Of a DNA stretch of 64,000 nt, positions 1-11,563 are shown piece by piece. The notes beneath the pieces are model-generated. The model was not told the origin of the DNA and did not search any database. It worked only from the letters and a program-made list of their open reading frames with translations. How positions within the stretch are numbered: the stretch's first letter is position 1; every line of letters starts with the position of its first letter. The stretch lies in contig NZ_VDCH01000005.1 of the NCBI RefSeq assembly GCF_006265165.1, positions 1-64,000 on the forward strand, written 5' to 3'. The translations under genes and the position numbers were made by a program. Source of the DNA: Chlorobaculum thiosulfatiphilum (lineage in GTDB: Bacteria; Bacteroidota; Chlorobiia; Chlorobiales; Chlorobiaceae).

Positions 1-43
1 TCCACTTCGTCCGCCAAGTCCTCTGAATAGCCCTTAAAACACC

Positions 44-66
44 AAAAGGGCGCTCCCGCGCCCCTT
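44..66 (-). terminator. Probable pyrG terminator
   Basis: A GC-rich inverted repeat (GGGCGC/GCGCCC) lies 27-49 bases beyond the pyrG stop. On the minus strand it is followed by TTTTGG, so it fits an intrinsic terminator. Confidence 0.5.
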
Positions 67-92
67 CTGTGCAATAACCTCTGACACAGAGG

Positions 93-1787
93 CTATCCGG
101 CTATCTCTTCTTCCTCGCTGAGCCGTGGCATTTCGACTTCGAGCGAAAGCTGACGCTTGCCCTGGGCAAACTCTTTGGCTGCGTGAACGAAGCCGTCGAA
201 GAGGGGGTGCACTTTCTGCACTCGCGACTTCAGCTCCGGATGGAACTGCACGGCCACGAACCAGCGATGATTTTTCAGCTCGACAATCTCCACGAGATCA
301 CCGTTGGGCGAGGTTCCGGAGAAAACCATCCCTTTCTCCTCGAACAGCTTTCGAAACTGGTTATTGAATTCGTAGCGATGGCGATGACGCTCGTTAATGA
401 GAAATTTGCCATAGACCTCGTAGGCTTTCGATCCCTCCCTGAGAATGCACGGATAGCTGCCGAGACGCATGGTGCCGCCCTTCTCCTTGACCTTTTTCTG
501 GTGCTCCATGAGATCGATGACCGGAAAACGCGCTCGCTTGTTGAACTCTGTCGAGTTGGCGTCGGGCAGGTCGCAGACGTTGCGGGCGAATTCGATGGTG
601 GCGCACTGCATGCCGAGGCAAATGCCGAAGAAGGGGATGTTATTTTCGCGCGCGTACCGAACGAAACGCACCTTGCCCTCGATGCCGCGATCACCGAAGC
701 CGGGCGCGACAAGCAGGCCACTGATCCCCTCGAAGGCGCTGGCAATATCAAACTTTGGATTTTCGGCATCTTCGGCCCTGAGCATCTTGACCGACACCTT
801 GACATCGTTACTTGCACCAGCGTGGACGAACGATTCGAGAATCGACTTGTAGGCGTCTGGGTACTCGGTGTACTTTCCGCAGATGCCGATGGTGATTTCG
901 CCGTCTTTCGGGTGCTTCACCTTTTCGCAGAAGTTCTTCCAGTATTCGAGGTTCGGCTCGCGGAACTTCTTCAGGCCGAGCTTTTTCATGACGCGCAGGT
1001 CGAGCTGCTCCTTGAGCAGGATAAGCGGCACTTCGTAAATCGTATCGCAATCGTTCAGCCCGATCACATCCTGATCGTGAACGTTGCAGAAATGACCAAC
1101 CTTGTTCTTGATCTCCTTCGACAATGGCTTTTCGCTCCGGCAGACCAGGATGTCGGGCTGGATGCCGGTTTCGAGCAGCATCTTGACGCTGTGCTGCGTC
1201 GGCTTGGTCTTCAGCTCGCTGGCTGCCCTGATGTAGGGAACAAAGGTGAGGTGGATGTTGAGCAGATTGTGCTCGCCCAGTTCGAGCTTGAGCTGGCGCA
1301 TCGCTTCGAGAAACGGGAGCGACTCGATGTCACCGATGGTGCCGCCGATTTCGGTGATGAGCACGTCGAGGCTGCCATTTTTGGCCAGGTCGCCCATCTT
1401 CTCCTTGATCTCGTCGATCACATGAGGCACCACCTGCACCGTGCCGCCGAGATATTCGCCGCGCCGCTCCTTGTCGATCACCGCTTTATAGACGCGCCCC
1501 ATCGTCAGGTTGGAGGCCTGTGAGGTCGGCTCGTCGAGGAAGCGCTCGTAATGGCCGAGATCGAGGTCGGTCTCCGCGCCGTCGTCGGTCACATAGACCT
1601 CGCCGTGCTGGTAGGGCGACATCGTGCCGGGATCGACGTTGATGTAGGGATCGTACTTCTGGATCGCCACGCGCAATCCGCGCGACTTGAGCAAAAAGCC
1701 GAGCGAGGCGGAGAGGATGCCCTTGCCAAGGGAAGAGATCACACCACCGGTGACAAAAATATGCTTTACGTTCTTCGGGCGCGCCAT
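93..1787 (-). CDS. pyrG: CTP synthase
   Basis: Converts UTP to CTP using ATP and glutamine, the last step of de novo pyrimidine nucleotide synthesis, in the cytosol. The protein has 564 residues, slightly longer than the usual 535-550. The N-terminal amidoligase domain opens with [13 protein letters not shown], the family's nucleotide-binding signature. The C-terminal class I glutamine amidotransferase domain has the nucleophile elbow GICLGMQ (Cys about 390) and the late FHPE motif with its catalytic His-Glu. The tail after the amidotransferase is acidic and probably disordered. It lies 106 bases downstream of gyrA on the same strand and is followed by a terminator-like hairpin. Confidence 0.97.
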   Translation of the reverse strand: MARPKNVKHIFVTGGVISSLGKGILSASLGFLLKSRGLRVAIQKYDPYINVDPGTMSPYQHGEVYVTDDGAETDLDLGHYERFLDEPTSQASNLTMGRVYKAVIDKERRGEYLGGTVQVVPHVIDEIKEKMGDLAKNGSLDVLITEIGGTIGDIESLPFLEAMRQLKLELGEHNLLNIHLTFVPYIRAASELKTKPTQHSVKMLLETGIQPDILVCRSEKPLSKEIKNKVGHFCNVHDQDVIGLNDCDTIYEVPLILLKEQLDLRVMKKLGLKKFREPNLEYWKNFCEKVKHPKDGEITIGICGKYTEYPDAYKSILESFVHAGASNDVKVSVKMLRAEDAENPKFDIASAFEGISGLLVAPGFGDRGIEGKVRFVRYARENNIPFFGICLGMQCATIEFARNVCDLPDANSTEFNKRARFPVIDLMEHQKKVKEKGGTMRLGSYPCILREGSKAYEVYGKFLINERHRHRYEFNNQFRKLFEEKGMVFSGTSPNGDLVEIVELKNHRWFVAVQFHPELKSRVQKVHPLFDGFVHAAKEFAQGKRQLSLEVEMPRLSEEEEIAG

Positions 1788-1893
1788 ACGTTCAGATACT
1801 ATTTTAAGTGATAACCTTCAGATTCATTTCAGAAAACTGCATCCCCGTTTCAAATAAACTTCCATTCCTGAGCACAAGAACCAGATTTGACGA

Positions 1894-4377
<2,484 letters not shown>

Positions 4378-4477
4378 AATCGATACCCTGACTTTGAGTT
4401 ACCCTGAAAAACGATGGCCTAATGTATGAAATAGCTTGTAAAACCTGAAACGCCGGAGCGCCCACGGACGCTATCCG

Positions 4478-4909
4478 TCAGCTCTCCGGCGTCTCCTGCT
4501 CTTCAGTCGGCTCCGGAGCGGTGACGACCGTGACCGGCGCATCCGACCAGAGCGATTCGAGGTCATAGAATTTGCGTTCGTCGGGCTGGAAGATATGCAC
4601 GACCACATCGACGTAATCGATCAGCACCCAGTGCAGCGAATCGAGACCCTCGATATGCATCGGGCGCTCGCCCTCCTCCTTGATCTCATCGACGATAAAA
4701 TCAGTTACCGCCTTGGCTTTACGCTCCGAGTCGGCGGTGATAATCACAAAAAAATCGGTCACGCTCGTCAGACTGCGGAGATCGAGAATCTTGACATTTT
4801 CACCTTTCTTTTCAAGCGACAACTCCGCGACTCTCCTGGCAAGCAACTCACTTATCGCCACTTCGCGGGCTTCGATCCCGGAAGAGGCATCATGTTCCGA
4901 ACGGGACAT
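4478..4909 (-). CDS. rsfS: Ribosomal silencing factor RsfS
   Basis: RsfS binds ribosomal protein uL14 and blocks subunit joining when nutrients are short. The core ([16 protein letters not shown], then a [18 protein letters not shown] stretch) is the Iojap/RsfS fold. I chose the ATG at 4909 (MSRSEHD...), giving 143 residues. The frame stays open to a TTG at 4966, but the extra residues do not resemble the family and no good ribosome-binding site was seen for either start. A C-terminal tail rich in Pro, Glu and Thr extends past the usual domain. It lies downstream of tsaB and upstream of gyrA on the same strand. Confidence 0.9.
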   Translation of the reverse strand: MSRSEHDASSGIEAREVAISELLARRVAELSLEKKGENVKILDLRSLTSVTDFFVIITADSERKAKAVTDFIVDEIKEEGERPMHIEGLDSLHWVLIDYVDVVVHIFQPDERKFYDLESLWSDAPVTVVTAPEPTEEQETPES

Positions 4910-5003
4910 TGGTATCCGTTTTGATAATGAATAATCCTTCACGCGGGATGCATTCCCGCGAATCAATATAGCAATAATGTACTATTGAACTAACCCTGAA
5001 ACA

Positions 5004-5032
5004 AAACAGTAACCCGCTGGTGGAGGCGGGTT
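5004..5032 (-). terminator. Probable tsaB terminator
   Basis: AACCCGC pairs with GCGGGTT across an 8-base loop. On the minus strand the stem is followed by a T-rich run (ACTGTTTTGTTT). It lies 35 bases after the tsaB stop. Confidence 0.5.
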
Positions 5033-5066
5033 CCGGCAGGGCGGAACGGCGTGGAAAAGAGGAGGA

Positions 5067-5741
5067 TCAGCCGCGCGGCGGCGCTGGCGTGAAGGTCTGC
5101 CGGTAATCGGGAGCCGTCCCGGCGGCGGTTCCGGCGACACCTTCGGCAAACGCTTTTTCCGCATGGCCAATGAGGGATGCGGCGCTGAAAAATGAAGCGT
5201 CGATCAGGTAAGGCGCGAGCGAAGGAGCCTCGCTGGCAAGCGTGTCAGCCGATCGACTGACCATGGCGAGACTATCGGCAAAAGCGGCAAGCCGCGCGGT
5301 CAGTCCGGAGACGAGGCAGCGCGAGCTTTCGATCTCCGTAAACGCTCCATCTTCCACCGAAAAAATAGAATAGAAATACTCGCCCGGCCTCGACTGAATC
5401 ACCGACACGACGAACCTCGACGCAACATGCTCCGTGGCGGCTTCGGCCATTGCGAGCAAAGTCGAAACCGGCGCGAGCGGCAGACCCGCGCCGAAGGCGA
5501 CGCCCTTGGCCACGGAGAGGCCGATGCGCAGCGCGGTAAAGGAGCCGGGGCCGGAGGAAACTGCGACGCCGTCGAGTTCAGCCACCGCCAATCCCGCCTC
5601 CGCCATCGCCTGCATGACGAGCGGCACGAGCGACTCGGCGGTTTTCTGCCACTCCGCCAAACGGCGCTCGAAAACACGCTCGCCGTTGCTGACAGCCACG
5701 CTGGCAAAACCGTGAGTACACTCGATGGCAAGAATCTTCAT
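5067..5741 (-). CDS. tsaB: tRNA threonylcarbamoyladenosine biosynthesis protein TsaB
   Basis: A partner of TsaD and TsaE in making t6A37 on ANN-decoding tRNAs. The protein has 224 residues, a usual length. It begins MKILAIECTHGFASVAV and carries the GVAVSSGPGSFTALRIG stretch typical of the ASKHA-fold TsaB/TsaD family. It lacks the metal-binding histidines of TsaD, as TsaB does. It follows tsaE by 9 bases, so the two t6A genes are probably co-transcribed. The C-terminal end is Pro/Gly rich. Confidence 0.93.
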   Translation of the reverse strand: MKILAIECTHGFASVAVSNGERVFERRLAEWQKTAESLVPLVMQAMAEAGLAVAELDGVAVSSGPGSFTALRIGLSVAKGVAFGAGLPLAPVSTLLAMAEAATEHVASRFVVSVIQSRPGEYFYSIFSVEDGAFTEIESSRCLVSGLTARLAAFADSLAMVSRSADTLASEAPSLAPYLIDASFFSAASLIGHAEKAFAEGVAGTAAGTAPDYRQTFTPAPPRG

Positions 5742-5750
5742 GAATCCGCT

Positions 5751-6179
5751 TCAGGTTATGACAATTTTCCGCTGGCTCTCCCCGGCGATGAACAACTCGA
5801 CCCGGCGGGTGTAGCGCCGCTCCAGCGACGAGAACCGCTCGCCCCACTCGACCACCGAGAGAAATGGCCCCGAAAGATAGTCGTCGAACCCGGCGGAGTC
5901 AAGCTCCTTTTCCGATTCGAGCCGGTAGAGATCGAAGTGGTGCAGCTCGACCGGACGCCCTCGCATCAAGCCTTCGTAAATATTCATCAGCGAAAAGGTG
6001 GGGCTGGAGAGCTGCTCCTCACAGCCGAACGCCTCGGTGATGCCGCGCATGAACTCGGTCTTGCCCACGCCGAGATTGCCGGTGAGGCAGACCACGTCGC
6101 CGGGCTGCAACCCGGCGGCGAAGCGCCGGGCGTACTCGCGGGTTTCGTCCGCCGAAGCCGACAGAAACTCTCCCCTCAC
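5751..6179 (-). CDS. tsaE: tRNA threonylcarbamoyladenosine biosynthesis ATPase TsaE
   Basis: A P-loop ATPase that drives the TsaBD complex in t6A synthesis. The protein has 142 residues. The Walker A motif is [10 protein letters not shown], followed by [13 protein letters not shown] and HHFDLYRL, both family landmarks, and a VVEWGERF motif near the end. The start at 6179 overlaps the stop of the upstream DUF1015 gene by 4 bases, which suggests translational coupling. tsaB follows directly. Confidence 0.94.
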   Translation of the reverse strand: MRGEFLSASADETREYARRFAAGLQPGDVVCLTGNLGVGKTEFMRGITEAFGCEEQLSSPTFSLMNIYEGLMRGRPVELHHFDLYRLESEKELDSAGFDDYLSGPFLSVVEWGERFSSLERRYTRRVELFIAGESQRKIVIT

Positions 6180-7459
6180 GACGCCTTCTCCAGGGAGTGA
6201 AAGACCATGCCGGTCATCACCTTCGGGTAGAACCAGGTGGATTTCTGCGGCATCGCCTCGCCTGAAACGGAGACCGAGATCACCTGTTCGACCTGCACGG
6301 GCCGGAGCACAATGCCGAGTTGCGCCTTGCCTGACGCCACGGCCTCGAACACATCGACCGTCCGGTTCACATAGGCGAGGTTGCTCTGGCTCGCCATCGC
6401 CTCGGCGGAGATACCGAGAATCTGGTTGAGCACCAGGTCATGCAGCACCACGACATCGAGGCTCTGCAACGCTTCCGGCACGGGCGACGACAGCGCCTCG
6501 GAGGGCTTCAGGTCGAGCGAAATGCCGAGCACCATGCCGGGCAGCACCAGCCCAAACACCGTTGCCGCGCCGCCAGTCGCGAGAAATTCGTCGAGCGCGC
6601 TCCTGCCCGGCAGCTCCCACACGGTGAAGTGGCGGTCGAGACGCTTGATAAAACATTCGGGGTCGAACGATTCGATGCTGTGAACGAGACGGTGAATCGG
6701 CAGGATCAGGAGGCCCTCGTCGTAAATGTTCGACAGATAGGTCATGATATAGTTATATGGCTCCCGCCCCGTATGGCCGGGATTCGACGCCGCCCACTCG
6801 TTGCGGTAAGCCAGGCCGGTTTCGTAGCGGTGGTGGCCGTCGGCGATATAGACCTTCAGCCCGGCCAGCACCGACTGCGCGGCGGAGATCAGTTCGGGAT
6901 CGATCACGCGCCACAGGCGGTTGCGCACCCCCTGGAAGGTGGCGTCGATCAGCGGCTCGTGCTGCGCGGCAAACTCGCTGATCGCCTCGTCAACCTGGCG
7001 GGAGGGATCGGCGTACAACCCGAAGATACTGCTGATGTTCGCGCCTGTTTCGCGGAACATCTTCAGCCGGTCAGCCTTCGGGCCGGAGAGCGTCCGCTCG
7101 TGCGGCAGCACCTGCCCTTCGGCAAAATCGTAGAGCCGGAGCGCGGCGAACAGCCCCTTGCGGGTACGGGTGACGCCGTGCTCGTCCTCGAAGGTCTGGA
7201 AGCAGGGATAGAGCGCCGGTTCGCCATCTTGCGAGAGAACGCCCGACGCAAGCCACTCGCGCAGCCGGGATGCGGCGGCGGCGTAGGGATCCGCCTCGGC
7301 GGGCAGTTCCAGCCGGACGGCATTGCAATCGGAACTCTCGTACAGCTCCTGCTGCATGGCGGAAGGAATGGCATCGTACGGCGGGCAAACGAGCCGGGCG
7401 GCATCCCGGGCGAGATCGGGGCCATAAACGATCCCCTTGAACGGCGCAATTTCAGGCAT
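6176..7459 (-). CDS. DUF1015 family protein
   Basis: A 427-residue protein of the DUF1015 family, widespread in anaerobes and without an established function. Family landmarks are the N-terminal PFKGIVYG segment, VCPPYDAI, the [17 protein letters not shown] segment, and the central [12 protein letters not shown] with its HH pair. No signal peptide or membrane segment is visible, so it is probably cytosolic. It is encoded between scpA (20 bases upstream) and tsaE (4-base overlap), giving a likely scpA-DUF1015-tsaE-tsaB transcript. That context gives no clear hint of function. Confidence 0.88.
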   Translation of the reverse strand: MPEIAPFKGIVYGPDLARDAARLVCPPYDAIPSAMQQELYESSDCNAVRLELPAEADPYAAAASRLREWLASGVLSQDGEPALYPCFQTFEDEHGVTRTRKGLFAALRLYDFAEGQVLPHERTLSGPKADRLKMFRETGANISSIFGLYADPSRQVDEAISEFAAQHEPLIDATFQGVRNRLWRVIDPELISAAQSVLAGLKVYIADGHHRYETGLAYRNEWAASNPGHTGREPYNYIMTYLSNIYDEGLLILPIHRLVHSIESFDPECFIKRLDRHFTVWELPGRSALDEFLATGGAATVFGLVLPGMVLGISLDLKPSEALSSPVPEALQSLDVVVLHDLVLNQILGISAEAMASQSNLAYVNRTVDVFEAVASGKAQLGIVLRPVQVEQVISVSVSGEAMPQKSTWFYPKVMTGMVFHSLEKAS

Positions 7460-7479
7460 GGGCTTATTGAGTTTAAAGG

Positions 7480-8208
7480 TTATTCGGCGGAATCTCTCTG
7501 CGAAATCCAGAAATCGTTGACCCCCTCCTTGACGATGACGGAGATTTTGTGGTTGCGGCAGAGTTCAAGCACGGCCAGAAAGGTCACGACCATCACGATC
7601 GCTTCGCGGATTTCGACGAAAAGCGAGCTGAACGACACCTGCACCCGCTCCCGGAGGCGCGCCATGATGAGGGCGCTCTGCTCCTCGATCGTCACCGGCG
7701 CGTCGGTTACATTCTGGGTTCGCTCCTTCGGCATGTTGTCGAGCACCGACTGGTAGGCCAACATCAGATGATAGAGCGTCGGGCGGTTGACCGGCTCGTC
7801 CATCTCGTCGATCACCGCAGGCTCCAGCTCCTCGAAATAACCGCGCGGAAACATCCGCTCCCGGTCGAGCCAGAGAAGCTCCAGTTCGGAAGCACCCTCC
7901 TTGAGCTGCTTGTATTCGAGCAGGCGCTGCACCAGCTCGGTTCGCGGATCGAACTCCCCGTCATCGCCAGCCTCGGGTTCCGCGCGGGGGAGCAACATCC
8001 GCGCCTTGATGCTCATCAGCATCGAGGCCATGTAGATGAACTCGGCGGCGACCTCCAGATTCAGCCTCCGCATGGCGTGGATGTAGGCGATGAAATCGCC
8101 GGTGATTTTCGAGACCGGAATGTTGTAAATGTCAAGCTCGTCACGCTTGATAAAAAACAGCAGAAGGTCGAGGGGGCCTTCGAACTCTTCAAGACTGATG
8201 CGAAACAT
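7480..8208 (-). CDS. scpA: Segregation and condensation protein A
   Basis: The kleisin subunit that bridges the SMC heads and helps to compact and segregate the chromosome. The protein has 242 residues. The N-terminal FEGPLDLLLFFIKRDELDIYN stretch is the hallmark SMC-neck-binding helix, and the C-terminal winged helix ends with FLAVLELCRNHKI. The middle is acidic. scpB is not adjacent. It is the first gene of the minus-strand run scpA-DUF1015-tsaE-tsaB, transcribed away from the divergent TPR gene at 8416. Confidence 0.94.
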   Translation of the reverse strand: MFRISLEEFEGPLDLLLFFIKRDELDIYNIPVSKITGDFIAYIHAMRRLNLEVAAEFIYMASMLMSIKARMLLPRAEPEAGDDGEFDPRTELVQRLLEYKQLKEGASELELLWLDRERMFPRGYFEELEPAVIDEMDEPVNRPTLYHLMLAYQSVLDNMPKERTQNVTDAPVTIEEQSALIMARLRERVQVSFSSLFVEIREAIVMVVTFLAVLELCRNHKISVIVKEGVNDFWISQRDSAE

Positions 8209-8415
8209 GCAGGCCCTGATTTCGGATTGAGTGGGCCGACCATACGCCTCGCCTCATGGCAAGAGCGGGAACAAAGATAGCGTCAGCAGACCTGTTTACT
8301 GGGTAAGGTACTGACTTTCCGTTTAATTTTTTGAGACGTGATAACTATTTTTATTCAGAGGCCTCCTGTTCGCCGCAAAACCGCACGAATCTAATTTCAC
8401 CCGACCCAAAACCCC

Positions 8416-8958
8416 ATGAAGCGTCTTTCGACCTTGCTCGTGCTTGCCTCCGTGTCGATGTTCCTGCCTGGGGTTCCATGCGCGGCAAAGTCATCTGAAA
8501 GCTACTACAACGAGGCGCTTTCGATGCACCGCACAGGAAATCTCAATGAAGCTGTCCGCTTGTACTCGCAGGCCATACAAAACGATAACCGTTACGTCAT
8601 GGCCTACCAGATGCGAGCCGCGGCGTGGCAGAGGCTTCGCCAGTTCCAGAGGGCGATCTCCGATTACACCGCAGTCATCGACCTCGGCGAACCCTATTTT
8701 CAGGCCGTGGGCTACTTCAACCGGGGCGTCGTCAAAAACATGAGCGGCCGCTACGCCGAGGCGATCCCCGACTTCACCCAGGCCATCGGCATCGACCAGA
8801 AAATGGCGTCAGCCTATTTCCATCGCGGCATCGCCAGGATCAAGACCAGCGACAGCACCGGCGCTTTCGATGATTTCAAGCAGGCCGCCCGGCGCGGCGA
8901 CCCGGATGCCGTGCGCTGGCTCGACGCCACGACGCCTGACTGGAGGCAAATGAAATAG
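8416..8958 (+). CDS. Exported TPR-repeat protein
   Basis: A 180-residue protein with an N-terminal signal peptide (basic MKR, hydrophobic LLVLASVSMFLPG, cleavage probably near CAAKS). About three to four tetratricopeptide repeats follow, with motifs such as YYNEALSMHRTGNLNEAVRL and YFNRGVVKNMSGRYAEAIPD. It is probably a periplasmic scaffold or part of an envelope complex. No enzyme motif is seen and the partner is unknown. It is transcribed alone, divergent from scpA, and ends at a strong bidirectional terminator. Confidence 0.85.
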   Translation: MKRLSTLLVLASVSMFLPGVPCAAKSSESYYNEALSMHRTGNLNEAVRLYSQAIQNDNRYVMAYQMRAAAWQRLRQFQRAISDYTAVIDLGEPYFQAVGYFNRGVVKNMSGRYAEAIPDFTQAIGIDQKMASAYFHRGIARIKTSDSTGAFDDFKQAARRGDPDAVRWLDATTPDWRQMK

Positions 8959-9004
8959 CGATTCGGCAGGAAAAAAGAGTGCCGAAGCGAAATGGAACAA
9001 AAAG

Positions 9005-9041
9005 AAAAAGCCGCAGCGGAGAGAATCCTTGCGGCTTTTTT
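9005..9041. terminator. Bidirectional terminator between the TPR and P-II genes
   Basis: AAAAAGCCGCA pairs with TGCGGCTTTTTT around a 14-base loop. It has A and T runs on both sides, so it can end both the plus-strand TPR gene and the minus-strand amtB/P-II transcript. Confidence 0.85.
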
Positions 9042-9084
9042 CTTGTGGTTGGGCTGAAAGACAAATGAACAGAATACCCCGGTA

Positions 9085-9426
9085 TCAGATAGCGCTGCCC
9101 CCTCGCTCGTTGGTTCTGATCCTCACGCACTCCTCCAGCGGGGTGATGAAAATCTTGCCGTCACCGATCTCGCCGCTTTCGTGCCTTGCCGCCGCAACGA
9201 TGGTATCGACGGTCACGTTGACGAACTGGTCGTTGACTGCGATATCGAGACGGACTTTCGGAAGCAGGTTCGGCGCGATTTTCTGACCGCGATAATATTC
9301 TATATCCTCCTGGCGTCCATGGCCGGTGACCCGGCTGACGGTAATCCTCGTAATATCAGCCTGGATCAGCGCTTCACGAACATGGTCGAGCCGGTCGGGC
9401 TGTATGATGGCGGTTATCAGTTTCAT
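9085..9426 (-). CDS. P-II family nitrogen regulator with a non-canonical T-loop
   Basis: A 113-residue P-II signal protein, which binds ATP/ADP and 2-oxoglutarate and controls partners such as AmtB. The body is canonical (MKLITAIIQP..., the LLPKVRLDI strand, GEIGDGKIF B-loop, VRIRTNE). In the T-loop after GRQ the segment is shortened by one residue relative to E. coli GlnB, and the position of the uridylylated Tyr51 is Ile/Ala (YRGQKIAPN). UMP modification is therefore unlikely. It lies 9 bases downstream of amtB, the classic amtB-glnK pairing in reverse order, so it probably gates AmtB. I leave the symbol blank because glnB and glnK cannot be told apart here. Confidence 0.92.
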   Translation of the reverse strand: MKLITAIIQPDRLDHVREALIQADITRITVSRVTGHGRQEDIEYYRGQKIAPNLLPKVRLDIAVNDQFVNVTVDTIVAAARHESGEIGDGKIFITPLEECVRIRTNERGGSAI

Positions 9427-9435
9427 GCTTCGTAA

Positions 9436-10767
9436 TTAGTTAGGGTTGATAAGGCCATATCCCTGCTCGCCGTGCATACTGTGATCGAGCCCGGACATTT
9501 CATCATTCTCTTTAACGCGCAGTCCAATGGTTTTCTCGACGATGAAAAGAATGACGAGCGAAACGACTGCCGCATAGACAACCGTGATGCCGACCGCAGT
9601 CGCCTGTACGCCGAGCTGCTGCCAGACGGTCCATGAGCCGCCAACCTTGGCGGCAGCCTCGGCCATCCAGGACGGGCGGATGAAGAAGGTCAGGCAGAGA
9701 GCGCCGACAATACCGCCAATACCATGTATGCCGAAAGCATCGAGGCTGTCATCGTAACCGAGCTTGCCTTTCAGCAGAAGACCAAGATAGCAGATAACCG
9801 CGGCAATAGCGCCAAGCGCGAATGCGCCGGAAGGAGGCACGACGCCGGCGGCCGGCGTGATCGCCACCAGGCCGGCAAGAATGCCCGATGCCACGCCAAG
9901 GCTGCTTGCCTTGCCATGATGCACCAGTTCAATGACAAGCCAGGTGAAGGCGCCCGATGAGGCGGCGATCTGGGTAACCGTCAAAGCGCGAGCTGTAGCC
10001 AGGTTGCTGGCGATGGCGCTACCTGCGTTGAAACCGAACCATCCAACCCAGAGCAAGCCTGCGCCCATGAGGGTCATGACCAGGTTGTTCGGCGACATCA
10101 CGTTTCTGGGGTATCCTCTGCGAGCGCCAAGGAAAAGCGCTGCAACAAGACCAGTCACGCCAGAAGAGATATGAACGACCGTTCCACCGGCAAAATCGAT
10201 AGCACCCATTGCGCCGAGATTGAACAGAAAACCGTCGGCAGCCCAAACCCAGTGGCAGATCGGACTGTAAACAAAAATGCACCACAAGGCGATAAAGACA
10301 AGATAGCCTTTGAAATCGACACGCTCGGCAAACGCGCCGGCGATCAGAGCGGGAGTGATAATGGCAAACTTGCCCTGAAACATTGCAAACACATACTCGG
10401 GAATCTGGGAAGACATGATTGAATCGTCAATACCTTGCAACATGAAATACTTCGGTTCCCACCCGACAAAACCACCCAAAATGCCGGGGCCAAAGCTCAG
10501 CGCATATCCGACCAGCGGCCACAACACGCCGATCACAACCATGGCGCCAAAACTATGCATCATGGTGCCAAGAACGTTTTTGGTTCGCACGAGGCCTCCA
10601 TAGAACATCGCGAGACCGGGAACCATCAACAGAACAAGCGCCGTCGAAGTGAGCATCCATGAGGTCGTGCCGGTATCGGTCACAACCGGCTCGGCCGCCC
10701 ACGCTGTACTGTGGGCCATCATCGCTGCGAAAAACAGCAACAGCGATGTACTGATTTTTTTTGCCAT
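9436..10767 (-). CDS. amtB: Ammonium transporter
   Basis: A 443-residue Amt/Rh channel protein for ammonium uptake at the inner membrane. It begins with a cleavable signal peptide (MAKKISTSLLLFFAAMM... AWA), as many bacterial Amt proteins do. About 11 membrane helices follow, with the family segments FYGGLVRTKNVLG, FAGGTVVHISSG (first pore His) and FGIHGIGG (second pore His). The C-terminal tail ends GLDHSMHGEQGYGLINPN and is the expected P-II contact region. The P-II gene follows by 9 bases. Confidence 0.96.
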   Translation of the reverse strand: MAKKISTSLLLFFAAMMAHSTAWAAEPVVTDTGTTSWMLTSTALVLLMVPGLAMFYGGLVRTKNVLGTMMHSFGAMVVIGVLWPLVGYALSFGPGILGGFVGWEPKYFMLQGIDDSIMSSQIPEYVFAMFQGKFAIITPALIAGAFAERVDFKGYLVFIALWCIFVYSPICHWVWAADGFLFNLGAMGAIDFAGGTVVHISSGVTGLVAALFLGARRGYPRNVMSPNNLVMTLMGAGLLWVGWFGFNAGSAIASNLATARALTVTQIAASSGAFTWLVIELVHHGKASSLGVASGILAGLVAITPAAGVVPPSGAFALGAIAAVICYLGLLLKGKLGYDDSLDAFGIHGIGGIVGALCLTFFIRPSWMAEAAAKVGGSWTVWQQLGVQATAVGITVVYAAVVSLVILFIVEKTIGLRVKENDEMSGLDHSMHGEQGYGLINPN

Positions 10768-11156
10768 AACCCTTTTTAATTAATTGATTTTTAGAGCCTT
10801 AATATTTTATGAATGACGACTCATAATAATTAAATATTTAAGCTCTGGCAAATTTTAAAGCCATTTTCTTACGACCAGGTAGAAACAGCCCACAATACCG
10901 ACATACGTGCATCATTCTCTGAAGAAACGATAGCAGGGAAATGAGAGAAGAAAACAAAAAAAAGAACAGGTATTTAACGAAAATACAGCGTAAAAACTCT
11001 GCTCGAAAAAGTTTTTCTTTTTGAAAAAAAATGTCTACTAAGGTAAATTTAGGCTTATTTAGCCAGTGGTTGGCTGATCGCTTGCGGGGGAACAGGTGCT
11101 TTGGTTATCCCGTAGCGTCTCTTTTCTATCGAAGCACATGTTTCTACCGTCCCACA
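10768..11156. other. AT-rich divergent intergenic region, amtB / RRM gene
   Basis: 389 bases with no convincing gene. The open frame upstream of the RRM start (from 11031) has no family similarity. The region is AT-rich with several A/T runs and probably holds both divergent promoters and a 5' leader for the RNA-binding protein. Confidence 0.6.
11021..11049 (+). promoter_or_regulatory. Possible sigma-70 type promoter for the RRM gene
   Basis: TTGAAA, 17-base spacer, TAAATT. This would give a leader of about 100 bases before the ATG at 11157. The setting is A-rich, so a chance match is quite possible. Confidence 0.3.
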
Positions 11157-11429
11157 ATGAATATTTACATTGGCAATCTGCCGTACAGCATTACCGATGG
11201 AGACTTGCGCGAGAAGTTCTCTGAGTTCGGGCAGGTGCACAGCGCCAACATCATCAGTGACAAATTTTCAGGCCGCTCCAAAGGCTTCGGATTTGTTGAC
11301 ATGCCGAATGAAGCCGAAGCTCGCGAAGCTATCGATGCGATGAATGACAAAGACTTCAAAGGCCGCACCATAAAGGTCAATGAGGCAAGGCCCCGCGAGC
11401 AGCGTCCGCCCAGAAGAGAGCAGTACTGA
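11157..11429 (+). CDS. RRM-domain RNA-binding protein
   Basis: A 90-residue protein made of a single RNA recognition motif. RNP2 is IYIGNL at the N-terminus and RNP1 is RSKGFGFVDM near residue 43. A short basic Arg/Pro tail (RPREQRPPRREQY) follows. The start at 11157 is chosen because RRM proteins of this type begin MNIYIGNLPY; the longer frame from 11031 adds unrelated sequence. Bacterial and cyanobacterial relatives are often cold-induced RNA chaperones, so that role is inferred. It is monocistronic with a terminator just after. Confidence 0.92.
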   Translation: MNIYIGNLPYSITDGDLREKFSEFGQVHSANIISDKFSGRSKGFGFVDMPNEAEAREAIDAMNDKDFKGRTIKVNEARPREQRPPRREQY

Positions 11430-11464
11430 GCACTTCTACGGCTTCAGATAATGGATTTTTTCAG

Positions 11465-11500
11465 GCGGGCAGGCTCACAAAGGTCTTGCCCGCTTTTTTT
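11465..11500 (+). terminator. Terminator of the RRM gene
   Basis: The stem GCGGGCA/TGCCCGC is followed by TTTTTTT, 36 bases after the stop codon of the RRM gene. Confidence 0.85.
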
Positions 11501-11563
11501 ATGCGCTGGATCGACTCTGGAGTCAACAGCTCAACCCGCCTCGTTCGCCAAAAAAGCGGCTAA

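Noticed and set aside
10840-10870. Sigma-54-like promoter upstream of amtB (TGGC...TTGC on the minus strand).
   Set aside because: The spacing is GG-N11-GC, one base longer than the strict N10 rule, so I did not call it.
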